From positions 1 through 34,720 of the forward strand of contig NZ_JAUXXP010000085.1 in assembly GCF_030684895.1 (NCBI RefSeq): a stretch of 34,720 bases of DNA. The letters run 5' to 3'. Made by a program: the position numbers and the translations under genes. Position 1 is the first letter of the stretch, and each line of letters begins with the position of its first letter. The notes beneath the pieces are model-generated. The model was not told the DNA's origin, ran no database searches, and was given only the letters and a program-made list of their open reading frames with translations. Below are positions 17,218 through 25,671 of this stretch, piece by piece. The DNA comes from Pseudomonas sp. (GTDB lineage Bacteria; Pseudomonadota; Gammaproteobacteria; Pseudomonadales; Pseudomonadaceae).

Positions 17218-17331
17218 ATGAGTGAACACAGTGAACCGGATAATGCTGACAGCGTGGTTGATGCCAAGGCTATTTTCGCCTTGATTGTGATTTTCGTCGT
17301 CACTGCGGTGTTCTGGGTCAGCCAACAATAA
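17218..17331 (+). CDS. 37-residue single-helix membrane microprotein
   Basis: An ATG at 17218 is preceded by AGAGGGG with 6-7 bases spacing and followed by 37 codons ending in TAA. The product starts acidic (MSEHSEPDNADSVVD), contains a hydrophobic helix of about 17 residues (AIFALIVIFVVTAVFWV, 18-34) and ends in SQQ. This layout predicts a single-span inner-membrane protein with an acidic cytoplasmic N-terminus. A perfect terminator lies about 25 bases after the stop. The gene sits alone between cysI (divergent) and the convergent unknown gene at 17411. Ribosome site, charge pattern and terminator together make it a likely real gene. Function is unknown. Confidence 0.75.
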   Translation: MSEHSEPDNADSVVDAKAIFALIVIFVVTAVFWVSQQ

Positions 17332-17353
17332 GACCTGACCGCGGCTAAAGCAC

Positions 17354-17385
17354 AAAGCGGGATCAGTTAACTGATCCCGCTTTTT
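17354..17385. terminator. Bidirectional terminator after the microprotein gene
   Basis: Perfect 15-base-arm palindrome (17354-17383) with A-run and T-run ends (AAAGCGGGATCAGTT and its complement), followed by further Ts. It ends the microprotein transcript and also the convergent chemoreceptor/unknown operon. Confidence 0.93.
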
Positions 17386-17410
17386 ATTGTCTGCAGACCA
17401 GGGTTGATCG

Positions 17411-18028
17411 TCAGTGGCAGCTAAGGCTGTCGGCCTGACGATAGAGCATAAGCAGCTTGCGCGTAATGGACTGTTGAATATCGTCGCGCTCGAAGGTCGA
17501 CAGTCGCGTCAGGCGACTGACCTGTAGGCGATGCAGGTGGATATAGGGCATCTGCTGATCGAACTCGCGCAGGTCGCCCTTCATCATGATCGGCAGAAAG
17601 ATATCGCCGGCCTTCTTCTGGTTGCTGATGATCTGCGCCAACGCCGGCTTGAACGGCATGGTTTTCGGCGCCGGGCCGCCTTCCTTGATCATCGTGGTCA
17701 GCAGCAAGCCTGGCTTGCGCAGAACTACGCCGGGGAGCACGCACAATCCGGTTTTGCGTACGGCATGCGACTCGATGCCATGCAGGGTGTCGTGGAAGGC
17801 GTAGGGGTTGGGCAGCACCACCATCTTGCGGCCCATATCGCTGGGGAAGTGCAGGTCGTAGTTGGTGTACAACTGGCGCGTTGACTCCGAGTAGACGCAC
17901 AGGCGGTTCTCGAACAGCTTGATAAAACGTTCCGCCAGCTCGCGGCGGGCGATGCTGTCCAGATCCCAGATCAGGTCCTGGTTCTGCGGTTTGCTCAGGT
18001 CAACTTCCTGGTGTTCCATATCGCTCAT
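17411..18028 (-). CDS. Unknown protein encoded next to a chemoreceptor
   Basis: 205 residues from the ATG at 18028 (another ATG at 18019 is possible). I do not recognise the family. There is no signal peptide, no clear membrane helix and no DNA-binding motif. The N-terminal 20 residues are acidic (MSDMEHQEVDLSKP). The middle contains a conserved-looking stretch, FPSDMGRKMVVLPNPYAFHDTL, and the C-terminal part is basic and helical (RLTRLSTFERDDIQQSITRKLLMLYRQ, read in parts). The PilZ motifs RxxxR and D/NxSxxG were looked for and not found. The gene starts 7 bases after the end of the methyl-accepting protein gene on the same strand, so the two are almost certainly one operon, which suggests a signalling or motility role. 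Confidence 0.8.
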   Translation of the reverse strand: MSDMEHQEVDLSKPQNQDLIWDLDSIARRELAERFIKLFENRLCVYSESTRQLYTNYDLHFPSDMGRKMVVLPNPYAFHDTLHGIESHAVRKTGLCVLPGVVLRKPGLLLTTMIKEGGPAPKTMPFKPALAQIISNQKKAGDIFLPIMMKGDLREFDQQMPYIHLHRLQVSRLTRLSTFERDDIQQSITRKLLMLYRQADSLSCH

Positions 18029-18035
18029 TGCGTTC

Positions 18036-19670
18036 TCATACCCTGAACTGCCCAAGCAGCCGGTTTAGCTGCTCGGCCAACTGACCTAGGTGTTGCCCGG
18101 CATCACTGGATTGTTGCGCCGCCAGGGCGTTGTTATGGGCCAGGCTGGCTGCCTGGGTGACGTTCTGGTTGATGTCTTCGACCACGTGCGATTGTTGCAG
18201 TGTCGCGCTGGCGATGGAAGCGTTCAAGCCGGTGAGATTGCGCAGCCCGCTGGCGATCAGCGTCAGGCTGGCGCCGGCCTGGCTGGCTTGTTCGATGGTC
18301 AGCTGCGAGGCCTTGCTGCTGTCGTTGATAACCTTGACCGCGGCTTCCGAGTTGCCTTGCAGGCGCTCAATCATCACCTGGATTTCCGCCGTGGATTTTT
18401 GCGTGCGCTGCGCCAGCAGGCGCACCTCATCGGCCACTACGGCAAAGCCACGGCCTTGCTCACCGGCGCGGGCGGCTTCGATGGCGGCATTAAGCGCGAG
18501 CAGGTTGGTCTGTTCGGCAATCGAGCGGATCACCTCCAGTACGCTGCCGATCTGCGTGCTTTCCTGGGCCAGGGCCTGAATCACCGCCACGGCCTGGTCG
18601 ATGGTGCCGGACAGTTCGTTGATCTGCCGCAGGCTCGCGTCAATGCTCTGCTGGCCTTGCAGGGCTTGTTCTTCGGCTGCGTGGACTTCGGATGAGGCAT
18701 GCTCGGCGTTTTTCGCCACATCCTGCACGCCGTACGTCACTTGATTGATTGCCGTGGCGACCAACTCCATTTGCTGCGACTGCTGTTCGCTGTGCTGCTG
18801 GGCCTGGCCGGAAACTTGGCCGAGGTTACGCGCGGCGGCATCGAGCTGGCCAGCAGAGTCGAGGGACTGCTTGATCACCAGGCGCAGCTTGTCGGTAAAG
18901 GCATTGAAGTGGCGGGACAGAGCGGACAGTTCATCGTTGCCGTGGGTATCGAGGTTGCGTGTCAGGTCGCCATCGCCGCTGGCGATATTGGCCATGGCGC
19001 TGACGGCGTGCTGCAGGGGCTGGGTGATACTGCGTACGATCAACACAATCAGCAGGGCCACCAGTGCGGCAATCGCCAGACCGACCGCCATGGCTTTCAG
19101 CGCCTGGGCCCGAAATTCGGCCTGCACATCATCGACGTAGACGCCCGAACCGATGATCCAACCCCAGGGCTGGAACAGTTGCACATAAGACACCTTGGGC
19201 ACGGGGTCGCTGGCGCCTGGTTTTGGCCAGCGGTAATCGACCTGGCCGGCGCCCTGGCTTTTGCTGATAGCGACCATCTCATTGAACAGCGCTTTGCCAT
19301 CAGGGTCCTTGAAGCCCGAGAGGTTCTGGCCCTCCAGTTTGGGGTTGGTCGGGTGCATGACCATCATCGGGGTCTGGTCATTGATCCAGAAATATTCCTG
19401 GCCGGCGTAGCGCAGGCCACGGATGGTTTCCATCGCCTGTTTCTGCGCATCCTCGCGGGGCATGCTGCCGGCGGCTTCCTGGGCGTGATAGTGCTGCAGA
19501 ATGCCGGCTGCACTCTGTACCACGTGCTGGGTTTTCTCGGCTTTGGCGGCGTACAAATCGGCGTGGATCTGCTTGAGCAGCAATGCGCCCTGAATAATCA
19601 GCATGACAATGGCGACTGCCAGGATCAGCCAGAGGCGACGGTTAATGGGCAGGCTGCGCAGGCTATTCAT
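18036..19670 (-). CDS. Methyl-accepting chemotaxis protein with single Cache (sCache_2) sensor
   Basis: 544 residues from the ATG at 19670, preceded by AAGGGAGAA. Transmembrane helix 1 is at about 12-32 and helix 2 at about 192-213; between them lies a periplasmic sCache_2 domain with the typical [18 protein letters not shown] (90-107) and [12 protein letters not shown] motifs. Members bind small organic acids such as pyruvate or acetate; the ligand here is unknown. A HAMP domain follows (about 214-267), then a long signalling coiled coil with the conserved hairpin tip [20 protein letters not shown] (386-405) that binds CheA and CheW. The C-terminus ([10 protein letters not shown]) lacks a CheR-binding pentapeptide. 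A gene of unknown function follows after 7 bases. Confidence 0.94.
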   Translation of the reverse strand: MNSLRSLPINRRLWLILAVAIVMLIIQGALLLKQIHADLYAAKAEKTQHVVQSAAGILQHYHAQEAAGSMPREDAQKQAMETIRGLRYAGQEYFWINDQTPMMVMHPTNPKLEGQNLSGFKDPDGKALFNEMVAISKSQGAGQVDYRWPKPGASDPVPKVSYVQLFQPWGWIIGSGVYVDDVQAEFRAQALKAMAVGLAIAALVALLIVLIVRSITQPLQHAVSAMANIASGDGDLTRNLDTHGNDELSALSRHFNAFTDKLRLVIKQSLDSAGQLDAAARNLGQVSGQAQQHSEQQSQQMELVATAINQVTYGVQDVAKNAEHASSEVHAAEEQALQGQQSIDASLRQINELSGTIDQAVAVIQALAQESTQIGSVLEVIRSIAEQTNLLALNAAIEAARAGEQGRGFAVVADEVRLLAQRTQKSTAEIQVMIERLQGNSEAAVKVINDSSKASQLTIEQASQAGASLTLIASGLRNLTGLNASIASATLQQSHVVEDINQNVTQAASLAHNNALAAQQSSDAGQHLGQLAEQLNRLLGQFRV

Positions 19671-19712
19671 GAAGATGTTCTCCCTTGTTGTTTTACGCCT
19701 CTTATAGATCAA

Positions 19713-20001
19713 GAGCGTTTATTGGCTACGTTAGACCTTAGGCCAGTTGGCAGATAAGCAAAGTGTAGAGGGCTATCCGGTGGGGCTCTCTGTGCGGTGA
19801 ATAGGGAGCAGGTGCTGCGCGGCATGCGCTTAATGACCAGGTTCTCTGCTAGGATCTGCACCGTTGAGGTTAAGTGTGTGATTTGATTATTTATTTTTTT
19901 CGGCCGGAACTCTTTGTAAGTAAATCGGTCGGACGCCCTCACGAGTTCATCATCATGTTTTTGCGGTTCGTGCCGGATAACGCACGTATTTAGGAGTGGG
20001 G
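19713..20001. other. Divergent intergenic region, chemoreceptor and uppP
   Basis: 289 bases between the divergently transcribed chemoreceptor and uppP genes. A more AT-rich patch with TTTATTTTTTT lies at about 19880-19900. No convincing promoter, operator or small gene was identified by eye. Confidence 0.5.
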
Positions 20002-20832
20002 ATGGATCTTTGGGTTGCTGTTCAGGCGCTGATTCTGGGTATTGTGGAGGGCGTTACCGAGTTTCTGCCGATTTCCAGCACTGGGCACCAGATCATCGTC
20101 GCCGACCTGATTGGTTTTGGCGGCGAGCGGGCGATGGCCTTCAATATCATCATCCAGTTGGGGGCGATTCTCGCGGTGGTCTGGGAGTACCGGCGCAAGA
20201 TTCGCGACATCCTTGTCGGCCTGGCCAAAGAGCCTCAAGCACAACGCTTTACCGCCAATCTGTTGATCGCCTTTCTGCCGGCCGTGGCGTTGGGTGTGCT
20301 GTTTGCCGATCTTATCCACCATTACCTGTTCAACCCGATCACCGTGGCCCTGGCGCTGGTGGTGGGCGGTGTGATCATGCTCTGGGCCGAGCGGCGCACC
20401 CACCTGGTACATGCCGAGAGCGTGGATGACATGACCTGGAAGGATGCGCTGAAAATCGGTTTCGCCCAGTGCTTGGCGATGATTCCAGGTACTTCGCGCT
20501 CCGGCGCGACGATTATCGGCGGCCTGCTGTTTGGCCTGTCGCGCAAGGCCGCCACCGAGTTTTCCTTCTTTCTGGCGATGCCGACCATGGTCGGTGCCGC
20601 GGTGTACTCCGGCTACAAGTACCGCGATCTGTTCCGCCCGGATGATCTGCCGGTGTTTGCCATTGGTTTTGTCACCTCGTTTATCTTCGCCATGATCGCG
20701 GTACGGGCGCTGCTCAGCTTTATCGGCAAGCACAGCTATGCGGCGTTTGCCTGGTACCGCATCGGTTTCGGCTTGCTGATTCTGGCGACCTGGCAGCTGC
20801 AGTGGATTGACTGGAGCACGGCGCAGCCGTGA
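20002..20832 (+). CDS. uppP: Undecaprenyl-diphosphatase
   Basis: Integral inner-membrane enzyme of 276 residues that removes a phosphate from undecaprenyl pyrophosphate, recycling the lipid carrier for peptidoglycan and O-antigen; overproduction gives bacitracin resistance (older name bacA). The catalytic signatures are [14 protein letters not shown] (16-29) with acidic E16 and E20 and serines S25/S26, and [10 protein letters not shown], whose arginine binds the phosphate. Many hydrophobic helices alternate through the protein. The ATG at 20002 is chosen over the in-frame GTG at 19996 because TAGGAG (19991-19996) sits 5 bases before it. A terminator follows. Confidence 0.95.
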   Translation: MDLWVAVQALILGIVEGVTEFLPISSTGHQIIVADLIGFGGERAMAFNIIIQLGAILAVVWEYRRKIRDILVGLAKEPQAQRFTANLLIAFLPAVALGVLFADLIHHYLFNPITVALALVVGGVIMLWAERRTHLVHAESVDDMTWKDALKIGFAQCLAMIPGTSRSGATIIGGLLFGLSRKAATEFSFFLAMPTMVGAAVYSGYKYRDLFRPDDLPVFAIGFVTSFIFAMIAVRALLSFIGKHSYAAFAWYRIGFGLLILATWQLQWIDWSTAQP

Positions 20833-20855
20833 TTGCTGTATTCGGCAGATGGATT

Positions 20856-20881
20856 AAAGGCGCACCCCAGGGTGCGCCTTT
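20856..20881 (+). terminator. Terminator after uppP
   Basis: Arms AAAGGCGCACCC (20856-20867) and GGGTGCGCCTTT (20870-20881) with a 2-base loop. The T-tract is short (TTTGT), so it may be moderate in strength. Confidence 0.8.
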
Positions 20882-20913
20882 GTCATAGTGCGCTCGGTTA
20901 AATGGAGGCGCCT

Positions 20914-21882
20914 ATGCATCAGCTTGAACAGCACATCCTTCAGGTCAACGGCATTGACCTGAGCCTATACAGCGCTGGTCCTGCGACGGGGCGGCCGGTT
21001 TGGTTGCTGCACGGCTTTCCCGAATGCTGGCATTCCTGGCGCCAGCAGATCGCACCTTTGACCGCTGCCGGTTATCGCGTGCTGATCCCGGAAATGCGCG
21101 GCTATGGCCAGAGCAGCGCGCCGCGTGATCCCGCTGCCTATGACCTGCTGACCGTCTGCGCCGATATCCAGGCCGCGATGGATCAACTCGGCCAGCAGCA
21201 GGTCTGTGTGGTCGGCCACGATTGGGGGGCGCCGATTGCCTGGCACTTGGGTTTGCTTGAGCCTGAGCGGGTGAGGGCGGTGGTGGGGATGGCGGTGCCG
21301 TTTGGCGGGCGACCCAGGCAGCCGGCCATCGAGATCATGCGCCAGCTGTATGCCGGACGCTTTCACTACATCCTGCATTTCCAGCAGCCTGGCGTGGCCG
21401 AGGCGGAGATGGATGCCGACATCCCGCGCACACTGCGCATGATGATGCACAACACCTCGGCCGCCGTGCCTAAGGATCACTTTCTGCAGGAGAAACCCGC
21501 CGGTGCTGGATTGTTCGATGGCGTGCAAGACCCCGGCACGCTGCCGGCCTGGTGCGGCAGCGCAGCCTTCGAGCATTACCTGAAAACCTTCGAGGGCCGC
21601 GGTTTCTACGGCGCGCTGAACTGGTATCGCAATTTCGAGCGTAACTGGCAGCGCACCGAGGCCCTGGCTGATCGGCAGATCGAACAGCCGGCGCTGTTTC
21701 TGCTCGGTGATAAGGACCCAGTCGGCACCCTTGAGGCTTACACCCTCAAGCAGATGCCCAAACGTGTGCACCAGCTGGAGCAGCATGTGCTGCAGGACTG
21801 CGGGCACTGGATTCAGAACGAGCAGGCCGAGCAGGTTAATCAGTTGCTGCTGTCCTTTCTCGCTCGACATTTTCCCCGTTAA
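20914..21882 (+). CDS. Alpha/beta hydrolase, epoxide hydrolase-like
   Basis: 322 residues. The oxyanion motif is HGFPECWHSW (33-42). The nucleophile elbow GHDWG places D103 as the attacking aspartate, as in soluble epoxide hydrolases and haloalkanoate dehalogenases. The acid is probably in GDKDPVG and the catalytic base is H298 in DCGHWIQNEQ. The HGFPE form and the tyrosine-containing cap favour epoxide hydrolase over fluoroacetate dehalogenase, but the second is not excluded. Start: GGAGG at 20904-20908 is 5 bases before the ATG at 20914, so the in-frame ATG at 20902 is rejected. It stands alone between the uppP terminator and a convergent LysR gene. Substrate is unknown. Confidence 0.85.
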   Translation: MHQLEQHILQVNGIDLSLYSAGPATGRPVWLLHGFPECWHSWRQQIAPLTAAGYRVLIPEMRGYGQSSAPRDPAAYDLLTVCADIQAAMDQLGQQQVCVVGHDWGAPIAWHLGLLEPERVRAVVGMAVPFGGRPRQPAIEIMRQLYAGRFHYILHFQQPGVAEAEMDADIPRTLRMMMHNTSAAVPKDHFLQEKPAGAGLFDGVQDPGTLPAWCGSAAFEHYLKTFEGRGFYGALNWYRNFERNWQRTEALADRQIEQPALFLLGDKDPVGTLEAYTLKQMPKRVHQLEQHVLQDCGHWIQNEQAEQVNQLLLSFLARHFPR

Positions 21883-21909
21883 ACCACAGGCACCACCCGT
21901 GCCGCATGG

Positions 21910-22809
21910 CTAGATCGGCTGATCCCAACGGCTAAAGGCATCACTCAGGTGTTCGATCCACGCCCGCACGGCCGGCAACATGCCGCGCCTGTGGGTGTAC
22001 ACCGCTTGCAGATTAGCGGCGGGCAGCGCCCAGTCCGGTAGCAGGCGGATCAGTCGGCCATCGGCCAGTTCATCCAGGCACAAGGGTGCGGGGAGCATGG
22101 TAAATCCCAGGCCGGCCATGGCGGCGTGTTTGCGTACGTTGAAGTCCTCGATGGCCAGGCGCGCTTCCAGCACCACTTCCTGTACGCGCCCGTTGTCATG
22201 TTGCAAACGCAGGTGAATCCTGCGATCCGCCTCCAGGGCACCTAACGCCGGCAGCGCCGAAAGATCGCCGGGCGTACTGACCTGGGCGTGCTGCAGTAAG
22301 GCCGGTGCGGCGACTATAAAGGCTTGTGCCGGCCGCAAGCGGCGGGTGATCAGCGATGGGTCTTCATCCTCGGCGCTGCGCACACGCAAGGCGACGTCTA
22401 CGCCTTCGTTGAGCAGGTCGATGCGCCGGTTGGTTTGAATCAGTTCCAGCTGCACCTTGGGGTAGGCCGCGAGAAAACTCACCACCAGTTCAGGCAGCAG
22501 GGCGATGCCGCCGGGCGCGCTGACCCGTAGGCGGCCGCGCGGTTCGCTGGTCAGGCTGGCCACGGTTTCCTCGGCTTGCTCGGCCTCCTGCAGCATGGCT
22601 TGGCAATGGCGCAGGTAACGCTCGCCAATATCGGTCAGCGCCAGTTTGCGTGTGGTGCGTTGCAGCAGGCGTGCGCCGAGGCGGTTTTCCAGCTCGGCAA
22701 TGCGCCGCGAAAGCCGTGACTTGGGAATACCAAGGGTGCGCCCGGCTGCGGCAAAACCACCGGCTTCCACCACCTTGGCGAAGTAGAACAGGTCATTGAG
22801 GTCGTGCAT
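21910..22809 (-). CDS. LysR-family transcriptional regulator
   Basis: 299 residues. The N-terminal winged helix-turn-helix (about 5-62) has the usual AKVVEAGGFAAAGRTLGIPKSRLSRRIAELE pattern (read in parts) and RLGARLLQRTTRKLALT. The rest is the periplasmic-binding-protein-like effector domain, starting GRLRVSAPGGIALLP. The SxLSRRIxxLExxLGxxLLxRTTR text is typical of the CrgA/AaeR-like subgroup. It is transcribed away from azoR with 122 bases between the genes, the classical layout of a LysR regulator and its target, so azoR is the likely target. Effector is unknown; an electrophilic quinone or azo compound is a guess. Confidence 0.92.
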   Translation of the reverse strand: MHDLNDLFYFAKVVEAGGFAAAGRTLGIPKSRLSRRIAELENRLGARLLQRTTRKLALTDIGERYLRHCQAMLQEAEQAEETVASLTSEPRGRLRVSAPGGIALLPELVVSFLAAYPKVQLELIQTNRRIDLLNEGVDVALRVRSAEDEDPSLITRRLRPAQAFIVAAPALLQHAQVSTPGDLSALPALGALEADRRIHLRLQHDNGRVQEVVLEARLAIEDFNVRKHAAMAGLGFTMLPAPLCLDELADGRLIRLLPDWALPAANLQAVYTHRRGMLPAVRAWIEHLSDAFSRWDQPI

Positions 22810-22835
22810 GGTTTATCGTCCTATCAGTGGGACGA

Positions 22836-22914
22836 ACTATCGCATTTGCGTGGGCTAATCGGCTATTGCTTTCATCGATAGTATCTCCAGCATCTTGATC
22901 GCCGTGGGGCGATC
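22836..22914. promoter_or_regulatory. Candidate LysR operator region between the regulator and azoR
   Basis: Two inverted repeats lie in the 122-base divergent spacer: ACTATCG (22836-22842) with CGATAGT (22876-22882), and GATCGCC (22897-22903) with GGCGATC (22908-22914, 4-base spacer) close to the azoR ribosome site. LysR proteins bind interrupted dyads in such positions. Which dyad is bound, if any, cannot be told by eye. Confidence 0.4.
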
Positions 22915-22931
22915 TCAATTTGGAGATTGTC

Positions 22932-23540
22932 ATGAAACTACTGCACCTCGATTCCAGTATCCTCGGCGACTCATCCGCTTCCCGCCAACTCAGCCGCGCC
23001 GTGGTCGACGCCTGGCTCGCTGCTGAGCCTGAAGCGCAGGTGAGCTATCGCGATCTGGCCAGCGACGCGCTGAGCCATCTGTCCGCTGCCAGCCTGGTGG
23101 CCGGCGGTACTCCAACCGAACTGCGCAATGCGGCGCAGCAGCATGAAGTTGCGCTGGCTGAAAGCACCCTTAACGAGTTTCTCGCCGCCGATGCCATCGT
23201 AATTGGCGCGCCGATGTACAACTTCACCGTGCCGACCCAGCTCAAGGCCTGGATCGACCGCGTGGCTGTCGCCGGCAAGACGTTTGCCTACGACGAGAAC
23301 GGCCCCAAGGGCCTGGCGGGCGGCAAGAAGGTGGTGATCGTTTCCACCGCAGGTGGTATTCACGCTGGCCAGCCAAGTGGCCAGGCGCATGAAGAGTATC
23401 TGCAGCTGGTGCTGCGCTTCCTCGGCATTACTGACATCGAAATCGTCCGCGCTGAAGGCCTGGCCTACGGTGAAGAGCCTCGCGCCAATGCCCTCACGGC
23501 GGCGCAGGCGAAGATTGCGGAGTTGTTCGCCACTGCGTGA
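22932..23540 (+). CDS. azoR: FMN-dependent NADH-azoreductase / quinone reductase
   Basis: 202 residues, flavodoxin-like fold, cytoplasmic. Reduces quinones and azo bonds with NAD(P)H by a two-electron ping-pong mechanism, mainly a detoxifying role. The N-terminal phosphate loop of FMN binding is [16 protein letters not shown] (6-21). The motif [18 protein letters not shown] is the family hallmark around the flavin ring, and VSTAGGIH forms the second flavin contact. Length fits AzoR (about 200). The ATG at 22932 has GGAG 6 bases upstream; the in-frame TTG at 22920 is less likely. The divergent LysR gene probably controls it, and a strong terminator follows. Confidence 0.93.
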   Translation: MKLLHLDSSILGDSSASRQLSRAVVDAWLAAEPEAQVSYRDLASDALSHLSAASLVAGGTPTELRNAAQQHEVALAESTLNEFLAADAIVIGAPMYNFTVPTQLKAWIDRVAVAGKTFAYDENGPKGLAGGKKVVIVSTAGGIHAGQPSGQAHEEYLQLVLRFLGITDIEIVRAEGLAYGEEPRANALTAAQAKIAELFATA

Positions 23541-23550
23541 TAACGCGCAG

Positions 23551-23586
23551 CAACAAAAAGCCCGCTTTATAGCGGGCTTTTTGTTG
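23551..23586. terminator. Bidirectional terminator between azoR and ybiT
   Basis: Perfect 16-base arms (CAACAAAAAGCCCGCT, 23551-23566, and its complement at 23571-23586) with loop TTAT. It has A-run and T-run edges, so works for both convergent genes. Confidence 0.93.
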
Positions 23587-23605
23587 GTCGGTGGTACCTG
23601 CCGGT

Positions 23606-25192
23606 TTAGACGATCACGCCCTGGCTGCGCAGGTAGTCGTCGTAGGTACCGCTGAAGTCGGTGATGCCGTTGGCTGACAGCTCGATGATGCGGGTAGCCA
23701 GGGAACCGACGAACTCACGGTCATGGCTGACGAAGATCAGCGTGCCCGGGTAGTTTTCCAGCGCCAGGTTCAGCGCTTCGATGGACTCCATGTCCAAGTG
23801 GTTGGTCGGTTCGTCCATGATCAGCACGTTCGGCTTTTGCAAAATCAGCTTGCCGAACAGCATGCGGCCTTGCTCACCACCGGAGATGACTTTGACCGAC
23901 TTGAGGATCTCGTCGTTGCTGAACAGCATGCGGCCCAGGGTGCCGCGAATCATCTGCTCGCCGGTGGTCCACTGGCCCATCCAGTCGAACAGGCTGACGT
24001 CATCTTCGAAGTCGTGGGCGTGATCCTGGGCGTAGTAGCCGAGCTCGGCGCTGTCGGTCCATTTCACATGGCCGGCATCCGGGGTCAGTTCGCCGACCAG
24101 GGTGCGCAGCAGGGTGGTTTTACCGATCCCGTTCGGGCCGATAATCGCCACGCGCTCGCCGGCTTCAACCTGGAAGCTGAAGTTCTTGAACAGCGTCTTG
24201 CCGTCGAACCCCTTGGCCATTTTGTCGATCATCACGGCCTGTCGGTGCAGCTTTTTGTTCTGTTCAAAACGAATAAACGGGCTGACTCGGCTGGATGGCT
24301 TGACCTCGGCAAGTTGGATCTTGTCGATCTGCTTGGCGCGCGACGATGCCTGCTTGGATTTCGAGGCGTTGGCCGAGAAGCGGCTAACAAAGCTTTGCAG
24401 CTCGTTGATTTGCGCTTTCTTCTTGGCGTTATCCGACAGCAGTTGCTCGCGCGACTGGGTCGCGGCGGTCATGTACTCGTCGTAGTTGCCCGGGAACAGG
24501 CGCAGCTCGCCGTAATCCAGGTCAGCCATGTGGGTGCAGACCGAGTTCAGAAAGTGACGGTCGTGAGAAATGATGATCATGGTGCTGTTGCGCTGGGTGA
24601 GGATGTTTTCCAGCCAGCGGATGGTGTTGATGTCCAGGTGGTTGGTCGGTTCGTCCAGCAGCAACACTTCCGGGTCGGAGAACAGCGCCTGCGCCAGCAA
24701 TACGCGCAGTTTCCAGCCCGGCGCGACTTCGCTCATTGGGCCGAAGTGCTGCTCCAACGGAATGCCCAGGCCGAGCAGCAACTCACCAGCGCGGGATTCG
24801 GCGGTGTAGCCGTCCATCTCAGCGAACTCACCTTCGAGCTCGCCGACCTTCATGCCATCTTCTTCGCTCATTTCCGCCAGGGAGTAGATGCGGTCGCGTT
24901 CGGCTTTGACCTTCCACAGCTCTTCGTGACCCATGATCACGGTATCGATCACGCTGAATTCTTCGTAGGCGAACTGATCCTGACGCAGCTTACCCAGGCG
25001 CACGTTCGGCTCCAGCATTACCTGGCCACCGCTCGATTCCAGGTCGCCGCCGAGAATCTTCATAAAGGTCGACTTGCCGCAGCCGTTGGCCCCGATCAGG
25101 CCGTAGCGGTTGCCGCCGCCAAACTTGACGGAAACGTTCTCGAACAGGGGCTTGGCCCCGAATTGCATGGTGATGTTAGCGGTGGAGATCAC
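23606..25192 (-). CDS. ybiT: ABC-F family ATPase YbiT
   Basis: 528 residues (E. coli YbiT about 530). Soluble protein with two ATP-binding cassettes and no membrane domain; ABC-F proteins bind the ribosomal E-site region and help stalled translation. Cassette 1: Walker [10 protein letters not shown], Walker [12 protein letters not shown], then [10 protein letters not shown]. Cassette 2: Walker [10 protein letters not shown], signature ISGGEQGR, Walker [18 protein letters not shown]. The first cassette has [10 protein letters not shown] in place of LSGGQ, a known YbiT trait. The linker between cassettes is the lysine/serine-rich [16 protein letters not shown] region. The start is a GTG with a weak ribosome site, chosen because [12 protein letters not shown] aligns with the YbiT N-terminus. 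Confidence 0.94.
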   Translation of the reverse strand: MISTANITMQFGAKPLFENVSVKFGGGNRYGLIGANGCGKSTFMKILGGDLESSGGQVMLEPNVRLGKLRQDQFAYEEFSVIDTVIMGHEELWKVKAERDRIYSLAEMSEEDGMKVGELEGEFAEMDGYTAESRAGELLLGLGIPLEQHFGPMSEVAPGWKLRVLLAQALFSDPEVLLLDEPTNHLDINTIRWLENILTQRNSTMIIISHDRHFLNSVCTHMADLDYGELRLFPGNYDEYMTAATQSREQLLSDNAKKKAQINELQSFVSRFSANASKSKQASSRAKQIDKIQLAEVKPSSRVSPFIRFEQNKKLHRQAVMIDKMAKGFDGKTLFKNFSFQVEAGERVAIIGPNGIGKTTLLRTLVGELTPDAGHVKWTDSAELGYYAQDHAHDFEDDVSLFDWMGQWTTGEQMIRGTLGRMLFSNDEILKSVKVISGGEQGRMLFGKLILQKPNVLIMDEPTNHLDMESIEALNLALENYPGTLIFVSHDREFVGSLATRIIELSANGITDFSGTYDDYLRSQGVIV

Positions 25193-25377
25193 GAATCTTG
25201 GTCCAGATAAACGGGCGCACGGGCGCGAAAGGGGCGCGATTGTAGCGGTTTACGACCACAAAGGGCAGCAGATGGGACAGGCGGGGTTTCTATTCAAGGG
25301 GTTTAGCTGTGAGCAATGCTGCGGTAATCCCGCCTAGATGCGGTTGTAACCTGGCTATTTGATCTTGGCGTTAGTTT

Positions 25378-25420
25378 CGTATACGTTACATTTAATGATA
25401 AAGGTTATGTATTCGTGACA
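25378..25420 (+). promoter_or_regulatory. Candidate HipB operator with paired repeats
   Basis: The 8-base palindrome CGTATACG (25378-25385) overlaps TATACGTTACA (25380-25390). A near-copy, TATTCGTGACA (25410-25420), lies exactly 30 bases downstream and reaches the hipB start codon. Nine of eleven bases are identical. Spacing of about three helical turns suits cooperative binding by a dimeric antitoxin repressor. Judged by eye. Confidence 0.45.
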
Positions 25421-25671
25421 TGGACTATCTTCTTCTTACACAGCGTTTAGGCCAGCAGATCCGCGCGCGGAGGCTTAACCGTGGGCTGACTCAAGCCGGG
25501 CTGGCGGATATTGCCGGGCTTACGCGGCAAAAAGTCATTGCCGTGGAAAAGGGCAGTATTTCAGTGGGCATGACGGCCTATGCCCGCGTGCTGGGTGCCC
25601 TCGGCTGTGAGCTGTCGGTTGTGCCCGCCAGCATGCCGACGCTGGAGGAAGTGCAGGGGGTGTTTGAATGA
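25420..25671 (+). CDS. hipB: HipB-like antitoxin / XRE transcriptional regulator
   Basis: 83 residues. Cro/C1-type helix-turn-helix: LGQQIRARRLNRGLTQAGLADIAGLTRQKVIAVEKG (about 10-45, read in parts), the pattern of HipB and related antitoxins. HipB binds and inhibits the HipA kinase and represses the operon. The C-terminal part (SVVPASMPTLEEVQGVFE) is short. The TGA stop overlaps the hipA ATG in an ATGA junction, so expression of the two is coupled. The ribosome site before this gene is weak, and the start codon lies inside a repeat that may be its own operator, so autorepression could block transcription or initiation directly. Confidence 0.88.
   Translation: MDYLLLTQRLGQQIRARRLNRGLTQAGLADIAGLTRQKVIAVEKGSISVGMTAYARVLGALGCELSVVPASMPTLEEVQGVFE

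Noticed and set aside
17411..18028. PilZ (c-di-GMP) domain in the chemoreceptor partner
   Set aside because: No RxxxR followed by D/NxSxxG could be found in the sequence.
19671..19760. Sigma-28 (FliA) promoter for the chemoreceptor
   Set aside because: GCCAATAA resembles the GCCGATAA -10 element on the minus strand, but no TAAA -35 element stands at the right distance.
23723..25210. 495-codon open frame antisense to ybiT
   Set aside because: Same cause: it mirrors ybiT, has His/Val/Gln-rich text without domains, and no independent ribosome-site support.
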